DNA from: an uncultured Devosia sp.
GTDB taxonomy: Bacteria; Pseudomonadota; Alphaproteobacteria; Rhizobiales; Devosiaceae
Assembly (NCBI GenBank): GCA_934553185.1
Contig: CAKTFF010000010.1
Span: 1-18,681, forward strand
Direction: 5' to 3'
DNA: 18,681 bases
A program made the position numbers and the translations under genes. The notes under the pieces are model-generated. The model was not told the DNA's origin and ran no database searches. It was given only the letters and a program-made list of their open reading frames with translations. Of this stretch, positions 1-7,256 are shown in pieces. Each line of letters begins with the position of its first letter. Within the stretch, counting starts at the first letter, position 1.

Positions 1-1869
1 ATCGAGCTGCTGACCCGCTATGGCACCGACGACGGCAATGTTGCGCTCGACAGGCTCGGCGGCGGCGCCTGGCAGGCCAAGAAGGGCAAGCTCAAGAAGC
101 GCATCCGCGAAATGGCGGAGCAGCTGATCAAGATCGCAGCCGCGCGCCTCACCACCCGCGCCGATGTGGTGGAGATCAATCCCGGCGCCTATGACGAATT
201 TGCCGCCCGGTTCCCCTACGAGGAAACCGAAGACCAGATGGCGGCGATCGAGGCTGTGTTCGATGACGTAACCTCCGGCCGCGTCATGGACCGGCTGGTC
301 TGTGGCGACGTTGGCTTCGGCAAAACCGAGGTGGCGCTGCGCGCCGCTTTTGCAGTAGCCTTGGGCGGCAAGCAGGTTGCTGTCGTGGTGCCGACCACGC
401 TTCTGTCACGCCAGCATTTCAAGACCTTTTCGGAGCGCTTCAAGGGGCTGCCGGTCAATGTCCGGCATGCCTCGCGCCTGGTGAGTTCGGCCGAACTCAA
501 GGCGACCAAGGAAGGGCTTGCCGACGGGCAGGTCGACATCGTGGTGGGCACCCATGCGCTCCTGAGCAAGACCATCAAGTTCCGCGATCTTGGGCTCCTA
601 ATCATCGACGAGGAGCAGCATTTCGGCGTTGGTCACAAGGAACGCCTTAAGGAACTCAAGGCCAACGTTCACGTCCTGACGCTGACCGCAACGCCGATTC
701 CGCGTACGCTTCAACTCGCGCTGACCGGCGTGCGCGATCTGTCGCTGCTGGCGACGCCGCCGGTTGATCGCCTCGCCATCCGCACCTTCATTGCGCCTTT
801 CGATGCGCTGTCCATCCGCGAAGCGCTGCTGCGCGAAAAGTATCGCGGCGGGCAGAGCTTTTACGTGGTGCCGCGCATCAAGGACCAAGGGGAGATCGCC
901 GAATTCCTCAAGGCGCAGGTGCCCGAAGTCAGCTTCATCGTGGCCAACGGGCAGATGGCGCCGAGCGAGCTCGACGACATCATGAACGCCTTTTACGACG
1001 GCAAGTTCGACGTGCTGGTGGCCACGACGATCGTGGAGTCGGGGCTCGACATCCCCAATGCCAACACGCTGGTCGTGCATCGTGCCGACAATTTCGGCCT
1101 GGCGCAGCTCTATCAGATCCGCGGCCGCATCGGCCGGGCTAAGGCTCGGGCCTATGCTCTCTTCACCGTGCCGCCCGACCGCAAGATGACCGACACGGCT
1201 GAACGGCGCCTGGGTGTGCTGCAGTCCCTTGAATCTCTGGGTGCTGGTTTCCAGCTCGCCAGCCACGACCTTGATATCCGCGGCGCGGGTAACCTGCTGG
1301 GCGACGAGCAGTCGGGCCATATCCGCGAGGTAGGCTTCGAGCTTTATCAGTCCATGCTTGAAGAGGCCGTCGCCAATCTCAAGAGCGGCGACGAAGACTA
1401 CGAAGATCGCAACGAGTGGAGCCCCACCATTTCGCTGGGCATGCCGGTAATGATCCCCGAGCACTATGTGCCCGATCTGCAGCTGCGTATGCAGCTCTAT
1501 CGCCGCCTGGGCGATCTGACCGACATTCGCGACATCGACGCAGCGGGTGCCGAGCTCATCGACCGCTTCGGACCCTTGCCCGAAGAAGTGGAAGCGCTGC
1601 TCAAGGTGATCCTGGTCAAAGCTTTGTGCCGCCAGGCCAATGTCGAAAAGGTCGATGCCGGCCCCAAGGGCGCAGTCCTGACCCTGCGCAACAACGAGTA
1701 TCCCAACCCCGCGGCTTTGGTGAAGCTGGTCAGCGACCCGGCCAACCAGGTGCGCATCAAGCCCGACCAAAAGCTGGTTTTTGTTCGCAACTGGCCGACG
1801 CCTAACGAACGGCTCAAGGGTGCAGCAGCCATCCTGTCGCGGCTGGCCAAGCTGGCGGAGACGGCGTGA
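1..1869 (+). CDS. mfd: Transcription-repair coupling factor Mfd (C-terminal part, 5' end outside window)
   Basis: The reading frame is open from base 1, so the gene starts upstream. The 622 residues seen are roughly the C-terminal half of a protein usually about 1150 residues long. Mfd is a DNA translocase that removes RNA polymerase stalled at lesions and recruits UvrA for transcription-coupled repair. The fragment opens at the end of the RNA-polymerase-interacting domain (LGGGAWQAKK, about residue 20). Superfamily 2 helicase motifs follow: Walker A GDVGFGKTE (about 102-110), a DEEQ box (203-206), TATPIPRTL just after, and motif VI QIRGRIGR. The TRCF C-terminal domain comes last (MIPEHYVPDLQLRMQLYRRL and onward). 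The end is intact, with a TGA stop. RecG shares these helicase motifs, but the RID remnant and the C-terminal TRCF domain identify Mfd. I see no hairpin with a T-tract directly after the stop. Confidence 0.97.
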   Translation: MELLTRYGTDDGNVALDRLGGGAWQAKKGKLKKRIREMAEQLIKIAAARLTTRADVVEINPGAYDEFAARFPYEETEDQMAAIEAVFDDVTSGRVMDRLVCGDVGFGKTEVALRAAFAVALGGKQVAVVVPTTLLSRQHFKTFSERFKGLPVNVRHASRLVSSAELKATKEGLADGQVDIVVGTHALLSKTIKFRDLGLLIIDEEQHFGVGHKERLKELKANVHVLTLTATPIPRTLQLALTGVRDLSLLATPPVDRLAIRTFIAPFDALSIREALLREKYRGGQSFYVVPRIKDQGEIAEFLKAQVPEVSFIVANGQMAPSELDDIMNAFYDGKFDVLVATTIVESGLDIPNANTLVVHRADNFGLAQLYQIRGRIGRAKARAYALFTVPPDRKMTDTAERRLGVLQSLESLGAGFQLASHDLDIRGAGNLLGDEQSGHIREVGFELYQSMLEEAVANLKSGDEDYEDRNEWSPTISLGMPVMIPEHYVPDLQLRMQLYRRLGDLTDIRDIDAAGAELIDRFGPLPEEVEALLKVILVKALCRQANVEKVDAGPKGAVLTLRNNEYPNPAALVKLVSDPANQVRIKPDQKLVFVRNWPTPNERLKGAAAILSRLAKLAETA

Positions 1870-1902
1870 CCGGGCGCCGTCAACCCTGTTTGGCATAATG
1901 CT

Positions 1903-1931
1903 TTGGCAAGGTTGTTCGGTCATGTTATTGC
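1903..1931 (+). promoter_or_regulatory. Possible promoter for the IalB-family gene
   Basis: The 143-nt gap after mfd holds TTGGCA (1903-1908), 17 nt, then TATTGC (1926-1931). This is a weak sigma-70-like pair about 80 nt ahead of the start codon. It is only a pattern match and the -10 is poor. The change of function from DNA repair to a secreted protein makes a separate promoter in this gap reasonable. Confidence 0.25.
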
Positions 1932-2012
1932 CCGAATTCAGCACTTGAAGGGCGGTTCAGAACTCGTGGTGGCGTTGGTCACCGGGACTGCCAAAGAAGC
2001 CAAGGAAATTCT

Positions 2013-2771
2013 ATGAACCTCAGGAAACCTCTCGTCGCCGGTCTAGCGGCGGCTGCGCTGATGCTGTCCCCGCTGTCAGCCTTCGCCCAGGAAGCTGCCC
2101 CCGCCGAGGCTCCTGCCGCCACCGAAGCACCCGCGGCCACCGATGCCGCAGCAGCGCCGGCCGACGCCGGCGTGGACACGCCGACCCAAAATTGGCTCAA
2201 GGTCTGTGATCCGCTCCCCGACGGCGAAGAGGCTTGCATCATGCGCCAGGTGGTTCTGGCCAACGGCCAGTTCCTCGGCTCCTTCCTCCTGCGTGACGAT
2301 CCCGGCCAGGAATCGCGCCTGCTGGCGGTTGCCGCCGTGCCGCTCGGCGTGCTGCTGCCGTTCGGCTTGACCTGGCAGATCGATGGCGCCCAGCCGGTTC
2401 GCGTTCCCTATATGCTGTGTGACCCGACCTCCTGCGCCACCCAGCTGGTGATCAACGAGCAGTACGTCAATTCGCTCAAACGCGGCTCGGTCCTCAAGCT
2501 GATCGCCAAGAACCGCCAGAACCAGGACTTGACGATCGACATCAACCTGGCCGGCTTCACTTCGGCCTATGATGGCGACGCGTCGCTGACCTTCGATGAA
2601 TTCCGTCGCGAAACCTCTGGCGAAAATGCGCTTGAGCAGGTTCTTCAGGATCGTGCCGAAGAACTGCGCAATCAGCTCAACGGATCGACGGCGCCAGCCG
2701 ATGGCGCTGCACCGGCTGAAGGCGCGGCCCCTGCCGATGCAGCCGCCCCTGCGGAAGCACCGACGCCCTAA
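2013..2771 (+). CDS. Secreted invasion-associated locus B (IalB) family protein
   Basis: This is a 252-residue exported protein. It has a Sec signal peptide (MNLRKPL, then a hydrophobic stretch, with cleavage likely after AFA at residue 25). An Ala/Pro/Glu low-complexity linker (about 26-55) leads to the IalB-type domain (about 58-205). Four cysteines, C65, C75, C136 and C141, are spaced as two likely disulfides. The hallmark stretches are WLKVCD, VPYMLCD and the RGSVLKLI region. A second Pro/Ala repeat tail (about 226-252, PAEGAAPAD-like units) ends the protein. The family is named after Bartonella IalB but is widespread in non-pathogenic Hyphomicrobiales. Its biochemical role is unknown, so the name should not be read as evidence of virulence. 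A Shine-Dalgarno AAGGAA lies 6 nt before the ATG. The gene stands alone, with a terminator directly after it. The tails may span peptidoglycan or the periplasm (inference). Confidence 0.85.
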   Translation: MNLRKPLVAGLAAAALMLSPLSAFAQEAAPAEAPAATEAPAATDAAAAPADAGVDTPTQNWLKVCDPLPDGEEACIMRQVVLANGQFLGSFLLRDDPGQESRLLAVAAVPLGVLLPFGLTWQIDGAQPVRVPYMLCDPTSCATQLVINEQYVNSLKRGSVLKLIAKNRQNQDLTIDINLAGFTSAYDGDASLTFDEFRRETSGENALEQVLQDRAEELRNQLNGSTAPADGAAPAEGAAPADAAAPAEAPTP

Positions 2772-2796
2772 GCAGCGACGACTTCGATAGTTTGAG

Positions 2797-2824
2797 AAGG
2801 GCGCAGGCGACTGCGCCCTTTTTG
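2797..2824 (+). terminator. Rho-independent terminator after the IalB-family gene
   Basis: There is a perfect 10-bp stem (AAGGGCGCAG 2797-2806, CTGCGCCCTT 2811-2820) with a GCGA (GNRA-type) tetraloop and a TTTTT run (2819-2823). It lies 25 nt after the stop codon. On the other strand the hairpin lacks a good T-tract, so it serves mainly the + strand gene rather than the convergent hydroxylase gene. Confidence 0.93.
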
Positions 2825-2841
2825 TTTGCCGGGCAGGTGAG

Positions 2842-4026
2842 TCAGCGGCGGCCCATACCGACCGCGAATGCCTGCCTGCGCAGGGCGGGAGCAAGCTTGA
2901 GTGCCCACAATCCGCCTGCGCGCAGGGCTTGGGCCGGCAGCATCTCAGCGAGAAGCGAGCGGAACAGAGTGTCGACGATCCCGCCGGTTCGAACAAGATC
3001 GCCCTGGCGGCGTGCGGCGTAGCGACGGCTGACGGCACTCGCCCAATCAGCCGAATTGCGGTCGGCTTCTGCGAGGCATTGAGCCAGGTCGGCCACGTCG
3101 CGCAGCCCTAGATTGAGGCCCTGCGCCCCGATCGGCGGAAAAGCGTGGGCGGCCTCCCCGACCAGCACCACGCCACCGGATCCGGCGCGATCGACGTTCA
3201 GCGTGCTAAGGGGAAACACAAAGGCGGGGCTCGCCAGCTTAATGGCGCCAAACAGGCGCTGCGACTTGTCGCGGAGCATGGCCTCAAGTGCCTCCGGCGC
3301 GGCAGCCTTGGCGGTTTCTAGAACACTGCGCCGGTCGATCCAGACAAGGTTGGCGCGGTTGTCGCCCGCCGGAACCAGGGTGAAAGGCCCCTGGCTATAG
3401 TGGAACTCGATCGAGGTTCCGCCGATCGGGCGCTCAAGGTCGAGGTCGCAGACAAGGGCGGCCTGTTCGAACTGTGTTTCCCGCACATCGATGCCTGCCG
3501 CTTCGCGCACCACCGATTTTTTTCCATCGGCGCCGATGACGAGGCGCGCATGGAGGATCGAGCCATCGGTTAGCGTGGCTGTTGTGCCGTCGAGCCTCGC
3601 GAGGCCGACATCGCGCGTGTCGAGATTGGGAAGGCTGGCCCGCTCGCGGCTGAAGCGGTCAAGGAGCCGCACATTGGCGAAGTTCCAGCCAAAGGCAGGC
3701 AGACCCGCTTCACTGGCGTCGAACAGGGTTTCCGGCGCCCGGATCAGCCGCCCGGTGGCATCGATGATGCGGATGCGCGTCAAGGCATGACCCAAGGCGG
3801 CGGGTTCATCGATCAGCGCGGCGCTCTGGAGGAAATCCACGCTGGGCATCATCAGCGCCGATGTGCGCCGGTCGGGAGGGCCGGACGGGGCGAGGTGGAT
3901 GGTTGAAAATCCCGCACGCGCTGCAACGATTGCTGCTGCGACACCAACCAGGCCGCCGCCAACAACCAGCACATCGGCATCGTGGGACCTCGAACTTGGA
4001 GCCGGTTTGGACGCTAGCGATTCCAT
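2842..4026 (-). CDS. UbiH/UbiF/COQ6-family FAD-dependent hydroxylase (ubiquinone biosynthesis)
   Basis: This 394-residue class A flavoprotein monooxygenase probably hydroxylates the ubiquinone ring. Visible motifs are the FAD-binding GGGLVG (residues 23-28), the DG motif GADGKKSVVRE (about 165-175) and the second FAD motif VGEAAHAFPPIGAQGLNLGLRD (about 289-310). In that last motif the usual GD is GE (E291), a variant I recall from alphaproteobacterial members. The family includes UbiH, UbiF, UbiI, VisC and the alphaproteobacterial UbiL, which can hydroxylate more than one ring position. Sequence alone does not settle the position, so no symbol is given. The start is supported by an AAGGGG Shine-Dalgarno 7 nt upstream on the minus strand. 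The gene is single, divergent from the TerC-family gene and convergent with the IalB gene. No other ubi gene lies nearby. Confidence 0.88.
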   Translation of the reverse strand: MESLASKPAPSSRSHDADVLVVGGGLVGVAAAIVAARAGFSTIHLAPSGPPDRRTSALMMPSVDFLQSAALIDEPAALGHALTRIRIIDATGRLIRAPETLFDASEAGLPAFGWNFANVRLLDRFSRERASLPNLDTRDVGLARLDGTTATLTDGSILHARLVIGADGKKSVVREAAGIDVRETQFEQAALVCDLDLERPIGGTSIEFHYSQGPFTLVPAGDNRANLVWIDRRSVLETAKAAAPEALEAMLRDKSQRLFGAIKLASPAFVFPLSTLNVDRAGSGGVVLVGEAAHAFPPIGAQGLNLGLRDVADLAQCLAEADRNSADWASAVSRRYAARRQGDLVRTGGIVDTLFRSLLAEMLPAQALRAGGLWALKLAPALRRQAFAVGMGRR

Positions 4027-4053
4027 GCGATCACCCCTTTGGTTGACCTTTTC

Positions 4054-4059
4054 ATTGTA
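4054..4059 (-). promoter_or_regulatory. Possible -10 element for the UbiH-family gene
   Basis: Read on the minus strand this is TACAAT, one base from the sigma-70 consensus. It would start transcription about 20 nt before the AUG, just ahead of the AAGGGG ribosome binding site. I find no convincing -35 at 16-18 nt, so the call rests on the -10 and on its position. Confidence 0.35.
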
Positions 4060-4141
4060 CCACCCACACGCGGATGGAGGCCAGCCAAGCGCCAGCGACT
4101 CTGTGCCGCCCGGAGCAAGCGCGGCAAAATCTGATCTGATC

Positions 4142-4192
4142 CCGCTTCCCCAAGTGGAGCGGTCCGCTTAGATAGTCTTATCGAACAAGACT
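4142..4192 (+). promoter_or_regulatory. Two inverted repeats in the leader region of the TerC-family gene
   Basis: CCGCTTCC (4142-4149) pairs with GGAGCGG (4156-4162) with one bulge. AGTCTT (4174-4179) and AAGACT (4187-4192) form a perfect 6-bp inverted repeat with a 7-nt spacer. It ends 16 nt before the ATG and just upstream of the GGAG ribosome binding site (4199-4202). Either could be an operator or a leader hairpin. Some bacterial TerC homologues are preceded by the yybP-ykoY manganese riboswitch, but I cannot see that motif's conserved core here. Confidence 0.25.
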
Positions 4193-4208
4193 CGAACTGG
4201 AGCCGACA

Positions 4209-5093
4209 ATGCTTGAACTGCTGGCCGATCCCAATGCCTGGATCGCCTTCGGTACCCTCACGGTAATGGAAATTGTGCTGGGCATCGACAACATCGTGTT
4301 CATCTCGGTCCTGGTGTCGCGCCTGCCCAAGGAGCAGGCTGACCGTGCCCGCCAGATTGGCCTGGCCCTGGCGCTGATCTTCCGCATTCTGCTGCTGCTG
4401 GTTATTTCCTGGATCATCAGCCTGACCCAGCCGGCCATCTCCGCCTTTGGCCTTGATCTGTCCTGGAAGGATCTGATCCTGATCGCCGGCGGCGGCTTCC
4501 TTGTTTACAAGGCCACCCACGAAATGCATGCGGCTATCGAAGAGCCCCATGAGCCAGGCGTCGGCAGCAAGGCCACTGCGGTGTTTGCCGCAGTGATTGG
4601 CCAGATCATCGTTATCGACGCCGTGTTCTCCATCGACTCGATCATCACCGCCGTCGGCATGGCTGATCGCGTTGAAATCATGATCGCGTCCGTGATTGTG
4701 GCGGTGGCCGTGATGTTTGTCGCGTCTGGCCCCGTTGCCAAGTTCGTGGCGGAACATCCCACAACCAAGATGCTGGCGCTGGCCTTCCTTCTGCTGATCG
4801 GCACGTCTTTGGTGGCCGATGGCTTGGGCTTCCATATTCCCAAGGGCTATATCTATGCCGCCATGGCCTTCTCGGTGCTGGTGGAAGCGATCAACATCAT
4901 CGCCTCTGGCCGTAAGAAGGCGCGGGCCGGCATTGCTCAGCCAACCGTCGCACCATTCACTGGTGCCTCTGGTTCCGTTGGCGCCGATGAAGGCGTGGCG
5001 GCAGCCCGCAAGCCTGGCGCTCGCTCGACCCCGCAGGCCCGTGCCCAGGCCCGCCCTAAGTCTGCGCCGCGTAAGCCGCGCACGCCGCGCTAA
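4209..5093 (+). CDS. TerC-family integral membrane protein (putative metal ion exporter)
   Basis: This 294-residue TerC-family protein has about seven hydrophobic segments between residues 10 and 235. The family signatures are the acidic intramembrane motif EIVLGIDNIVFIS (E21, D27) and its counterpart IDAVFSIDSIITAVGM (D137, D143). GLAFAL-type helices and a final SVLVEAINII helix complete the core. Characterised relatives (Alx/MntY in E. coli, MeeF/MeeY in Bacillus) are linked to manganese export, and TerC itself to tellurite resistance. The ion handled here is not shown by sequence. After the last helix a cytoplasmic tail (about 235-294) is rich in Arg, Ala, Pro and Lys. No ter operon partners lie nearby, so a tellurite role is not supported. 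A GGAG Shine-Dalgarno lies 6 nt before the start. The gene is monocistronic, with a hairpin downstream. Confidence 0.9.
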   Translation: MLELLADPNAWIAFGTLTVMEIVLGIDNIVFISVLVSRLPKEQADRARQIGLALALIFRILLLLVISWIISLTQPAISAFGLDLSWKDLILIAGGGFLVYKATHEMHAAIEEPHEPGVGSKATAVFAAVIGQIIVIDAVFSIDSIITAVGMADRVEIMIASVIVAVAVMFVASGPVAKFVAEHPTTKMLALAFLLLIGTSLVADGLGFHIPKGYIYAAMAFSVLVEAINIIASGRKKARAGIAQPTVAPFTGASGSVGADEGVAAARKPGARSTPQARAQARPKSAPRKPRTPR

Positions 5094-5104
5094 GCTGATA
5101 GCAT

Positions 5105-5137
5105 CGGGGGCAGGGCGCTTGCCTTTGCCCCCGTCTT
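5105..5137 (+). terminator. Probable intrinsic terminator after the TerC-family gene
   Basis: CGGGGGCA (5105-5112) pairs perfectly with TGCCCCCG (5126-5133), and an inner GGC/GCC pairing extends the stem. Only a short TCTT follows, so termination may be partial. It lies 11 nt after the stop codon. Confidence 0.65.
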
Positions 5138-5147
5138 CCCCTATATG
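5119..5147 (+). promoter_or_regulatory. Candidate promoter for rpsB-tsf
   Basis: TTGCCT (5119-5124), 17 nt, then TATATG (5142-5147). The -35 lies inside the right half of the upstream terminator. Transcription would begin near 5154 and give a leader of about 130 nt before rpsB. The spacing is ideal and both hexamers are fair, but this is only a pattern match. Confidence 0.35.
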
Positions 5148-5198
5148 CGCCTTGCGTCCGGCACCTTGCGGCGCGATCTCACACACGAGGCAGGTTCT

Positions 5199-5266
5199 TT
5201 CGGATACCCGAAGATCCATCCGGTGGCGGTTCAACCGCCGCATGGCCTCGTGGCGGCATCAACCGG
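5199..5266 (+). promoter_or_regulatory. Structured 5' leader of rpsB (possible S2 autoregulatory RNA)
   Basis: Several helices can form. TTCGG/CCGAA spans 5199-5203 and 5208-5212. CCGGT (5220-5224) pairs with ACCGG (5262-5266) as a closing stem. Inside it are GGCGGT/ACCGCC (5225-5230 with 5234-5239) and a small GCC/GGC stem (5245-5247 with 5252-5254), which together resemble a three-way junction. GCCGC (5237-5241) can instead pair with GCGGC (5253-5257), which breaks the second stem. The structure ends 6 nt before the AGGAG ribosome binding site. E. coli rpsB-tsf is known to be autoregulated by S2 through its leader. Whether this leader does the same is inference. Confidence 0.35.
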
Positions 5267-5284
5267 TAAACAGGAGCAGCCACC

Positions 5285-6058
5285 ATGGCACTGCCCGATT
5301 TTTCTATGCGTCAACTGCTTGAAGCAGGCGTCCACTTCGGTCACCAGAAGCACCGCTGGAACCCCAAGATGGAGCGCTATATTTTTGGCGTTCGCAACGA
5401 CATCCACATCCTCGACCTTTCGCAGACCGTTCCGGCCCTGAGCCGCGCCCTGCAACTGGTCAGCGACACCGTTGCCGACGGCGGCCGCGTGCTGTTCGTG
5501 GGCACCAAGCGCCAGGCTGCCCCCTTGGTTGCCGATGCAGCCAAGCAGTCGGCACAGTATTTCGTGAACTCTCGCTGGCTGGGTGGTACGCTCACCAACT
5601 GGCAGACCATTTCGAACTCGATCTCGCGCCTGCGCGAACTCGAATCGATGGGCGAAGACCAGCTGGCCCTGCGCACCAAGAAGGAGCGCCTGATGATGAG
5701 CCGCGAGCAGGAGCGCCTTGAGCGCGACCTGGGCGGCATCAAGGACATGGGCAACCTCCCTTCGCTCCTGTTCGTGATCGACACCAACAAGGAAGCAAAC
5801 GCCATCAAGGAAGCCCGTCGCTTGGGGATTCCGGTGGTTGCCATCGTCGACACCAACTGCGATCCCGACACGGTTGATTACGCCATTCCCGGCAATGACG
5901 ACGCGTCGCGCGCTCTCGAGCTTTATGTGTCGCTGATCTCCAAGGCTGCCATTGACGGCATCGGCCGTTCCTCGTCCGCCCTGGGCACCGATCTTGGCGC
6001 GTCCGACAACGCTCCGGCTGAAGACCTGCCGACCGAAGACGCTCCGGCCGCCAACTAA
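5285..6058 (+). CDS. rpsB: 30S ribosomal protein S2
   Basis: S2 sits on the solvent side of the 30S head-body junction and is needed for S1 binding. The 257-residue product matches the family closely. It has the N-terminal [19 protein letters not shown] (about 11-29), the coiled-coil hairpin region with [11 protein letters not shown] (about 96-106), then [18 protein letters not shown] (about 150-167) and [11 protein letters not shown] (184-193). The C-terminal tail (about 231-257) is acidic and Ala-rich. AGGAG lies 8 nt before the ATG. The gene is first in the conserved rpsB-tsf pair, with 73 nt between the two genes, and is preceded by a structured leader. Confidence 0.98.
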   Translation: MALPDFSMRQLLEAGVHFGHQKHRWNPKMERYIFGVRNDIHILDLSQTVPALSRALQLVSDTVADGGRVLFVGTKRQAAPLVADAAKQSAQYFVNSRWLGGTLTNWQTISNSISRLRELESMGEDQLALRTKKERLMMSREQERLERDLGGIKDMGNLPSLLFVIDTNKEANAIKEARRLGIPVVAIVDTNCDPDTVDYAIPGNDDASRALELYVSLISKAAIDGIGRSSSALGTDLGASDNAPAEDLPTEDAPAAN

Positions 6059-6117
6059 GTCCGAGTTTTCGGACTTCGTCTTGATCCAAACCATGCGGCC
6101 CCCATCGGAGGGGCCGC
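6057..6117 (+). promoter_or_regulatory. Two tandem perfect hairpins between rpsB and tsf
   Basis: Hairpin 1 pairs AAGTCCGA (6057-6064) with TCGGACTT (6069-6076) around a GTTT loop and begins inside the rpsB stop codon. Hairpin 2 pairs GCGGCCCC (6095-6102) with GGGGCCGC (6110-6117). It ends 1 nt before the GAAGGG ribosome binding site of tsf (6119-6124). Neither is followed by a T-tract. They are therefore more likely mRNA-stabilising, processing or attenuating structures that set the S2:EF-Ts ratio than full terminators. Confidence 0.6.
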
Positions 6118-6131
6118 CGAAGGGTGTTATC

Positions 6132-7064
6132 ATGGTTGAAATTACTGCAAGCCTGGTCAAGCAGCTCCGCGACTCCACTGGCGTCGGCATGATGGACTGC
6201 AAGAAGGCACTGGCTGAAACCAATGGCGACATGGAAGCGGCGGTCGATTGGCTGCGCACCCGTGGCCTGGCCAAGGCTGCCAAGAAGGCCGACCGCGTTG
6301 CCGCCGAAGGCCTGGTCGGTGTCGTCACCGCCGGCACCAAGGCCGCCGTGGTGGAAGTGAACTCGGAAACCGACTTCGTTGCGCGCAACGAGCAGTTCCA
6401 GAACATCGTCTCCTCTATCGCCAAGCTGTCGCTCGACGCCGAAGGCGACGTGGTCAAGCTCGGCGAAATGCCGTTTCCCGGCTCGGGTCATTCCGTCTCG
6501 GCCGAATTGACCGAAGCGATCGCCAAGATCGGCGAGAACATGAACCTGCGCCGTACCGAAACTGTCTCGGTCAGCGATGGCGTCGTGGAAAGCTATGTCC
6601 ACAATGCGGTCAAGCCCGGTCTGGGCAAGATCGGCATTCTGGTTGCGCTCGAATCGACAGGCGACAAGGCGGCTCTGTCCACTTTGGGCAAGCAGCTGGC
6701 CATGCATATCGCGGCAACCAACCCGCTCTCGATCGATCCCGAAGACCTCGACCAGAATGTTGTCGCCCGCGAACGCGCCATCATTCTCGAGCAGGTCAAG
6801 GAGTCGGGTAAGTCCGCCGACATCGCCGAGAAGATGGTTGATGGCCGCATGCGCAAATACTTCGAGGAAGTTACGCTCCTGGCGCAGACCTTCGTGATCG
6901 ATGGCGAGACCAAGGTCCGCGATGCGATCAAGAATGCTGAAAAAGATGCTGGCGCGCCAATCAAGCTGACCCGCTTCGTCCGCTTCGCCCTTGGCGAAGG
7001 CATCGAAAAGGTCGAGACCGACTTTGCTGCCGAAGTGGCGGCTACTGCCGGCGTTAAGCAGTAA
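6132..7064 (+). CDS. tsf: Elongation factor Ts
   Basis: EF-Ts is the guanine nucleotide exchange factor that releases GDP from EF-Tu. The product has 310 residues. It opens with the UBA-like N-terminal domain ([19 protein letters not shown], then [12 protein letters not shown], to about 45). The core motif [10 protein letters not shown] (about 77-86) follows, with D81 and F82 matching the Asp-Phe pair that displaces Mg2+ in E. coli EF-Ts. The coiled-coil region and C-terminal module ([13 protein letters not shown]) are complete. The ATG at 6132 is chosen because the family begins here and GAAGGG lies 7 nt upstream. The frame stays open further upstream into rpsB, but that extension has no family similarity. 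A strong terminator follows, separating rpsB-tsf from pyrH. Confidence 0.97.
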   Translation: MVEITASLVKQLRDSTGVGMMDCKKALAETNGDMEAAVDWLRTRGLAKAAKKADRVAAEGLVGVVTAGTKAAVVEVNSETDFVARNEQFQNIVSSIAKLSLDAEGDVVKLGEMPFPGSGHSVSAELTEAIAKIGENMNLRRTETVSVSDGVVESYVHNAVKPGLGKIGILVALESTGDKAALSTLGKQLAMHIAATNPLSIDPEDLDQNVVARERAIILEQVKESGKSADIAEKMVDGRMRKYFEEVTLLAQTFVIDGETKVRDAIKNAEKDAGAPIKLTRFVRFALGEGIEKVETDFAAEVAATAGVKQ

Positions 7065-7075
7065 ACACGTGTTGC

Positions 7076-7101
7076 GCGGATGGGTCCTTTGGCCCGTCCG
7101 C
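7076..7101 (+). terminator. First hairpin after tsf
   Basis: GCGGATGGG (7076-7084) pairs with CCCGTCCGC (7093-7101) through nine pairs including one G-T wobble. The tail is CTCTCTCC rather than a T-run. It shares two bases with the next, stronger terminator, so the two form a tandem or mildly competing pair. Confidence 0.5.
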
Positions 7102-7152
7102 CTCTCTCCAGGCGAAGGCGCCTTGGATCGAGAGAGGCTTTGCTTTTAATTT
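7100..7152 (+). terminator. Rho-independent terminator of rpsB-tsf
   Basis: GCCTCTCTC (7100-7108) pairs perfectly with GAGAGAGGC (7130-7138). The interior also pairs (CCAGGCG with CGCCTTGG, one bulge), giving a long stem. It is followed by the T-rich tail TTTGCTTTTAATTT. This is the strongest stop signal between tsf and pyrH and implies that pyrH has its own promoter or relies on read-through. Confidence 0.88.
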
Positions 7153-7212
7153 ATCCCCTTGGGCTGCAACGCCTTCTGTTGTTGGCTGTTCTGCCATAGG
7201 GTTCGCCGGGCA

Positions 7213-7227
7213 GCGCCGAAACGGCGC
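7213..7227 (+). promoter_or_regulatory. Small hairpin in the pyrH leader
   Basis: GCGCCG, loop AAA, then CGGCGC is a perfect 6-bp stem ending 29 nt before the pyrH start and 15-20 nt before its AAGGGA ribosome binding site. It might affect mRNA stability or translation. No clear -35/-10 pair is visible in the 7139-7212 region. Confidence 0.3.
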
Positions 7228-7256
7228 ACCGCATCTTCCATGTAAGGGATCTGCCA

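Noticed and set aside
598..1944. Long minus-strand open frame of 448 codons antisense to mfd
   Set aside because: It mirrors the mfd codon pattern in a GC-rich genome, has no recognisable domain, and mfd itself is unmistakable.
4027..4208. yybP-ykoY-type manganese riboswitch before the TerC-family gene
   Set aside because: Expected from some TerC leaders, but I could not see the conserved core, and only simple inverted repeats are present.
4014..5243. Minus-strand open frame of 409 codons antisense to the TerC-family gene
   Set aside because: It is His/Gly/Asp-rich low-complexity translation typical of reverse-strand shadows. The plus-strand TerC motifs are clear.
5952..6131. Upstream extension of the tsf frame into rpsB
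   Set aside because: The extension has no EF-Ts similarity. The ATG at 6132 has a proper ribosome binding site and the family N-terminus.
7064..7073. AACACGTGTT palindrome at the tsf stop codon
   Set aside because: It is ten bases, partly in the stop codon, with a similar ACACGTGT inside pyrH. It is most simply chance.
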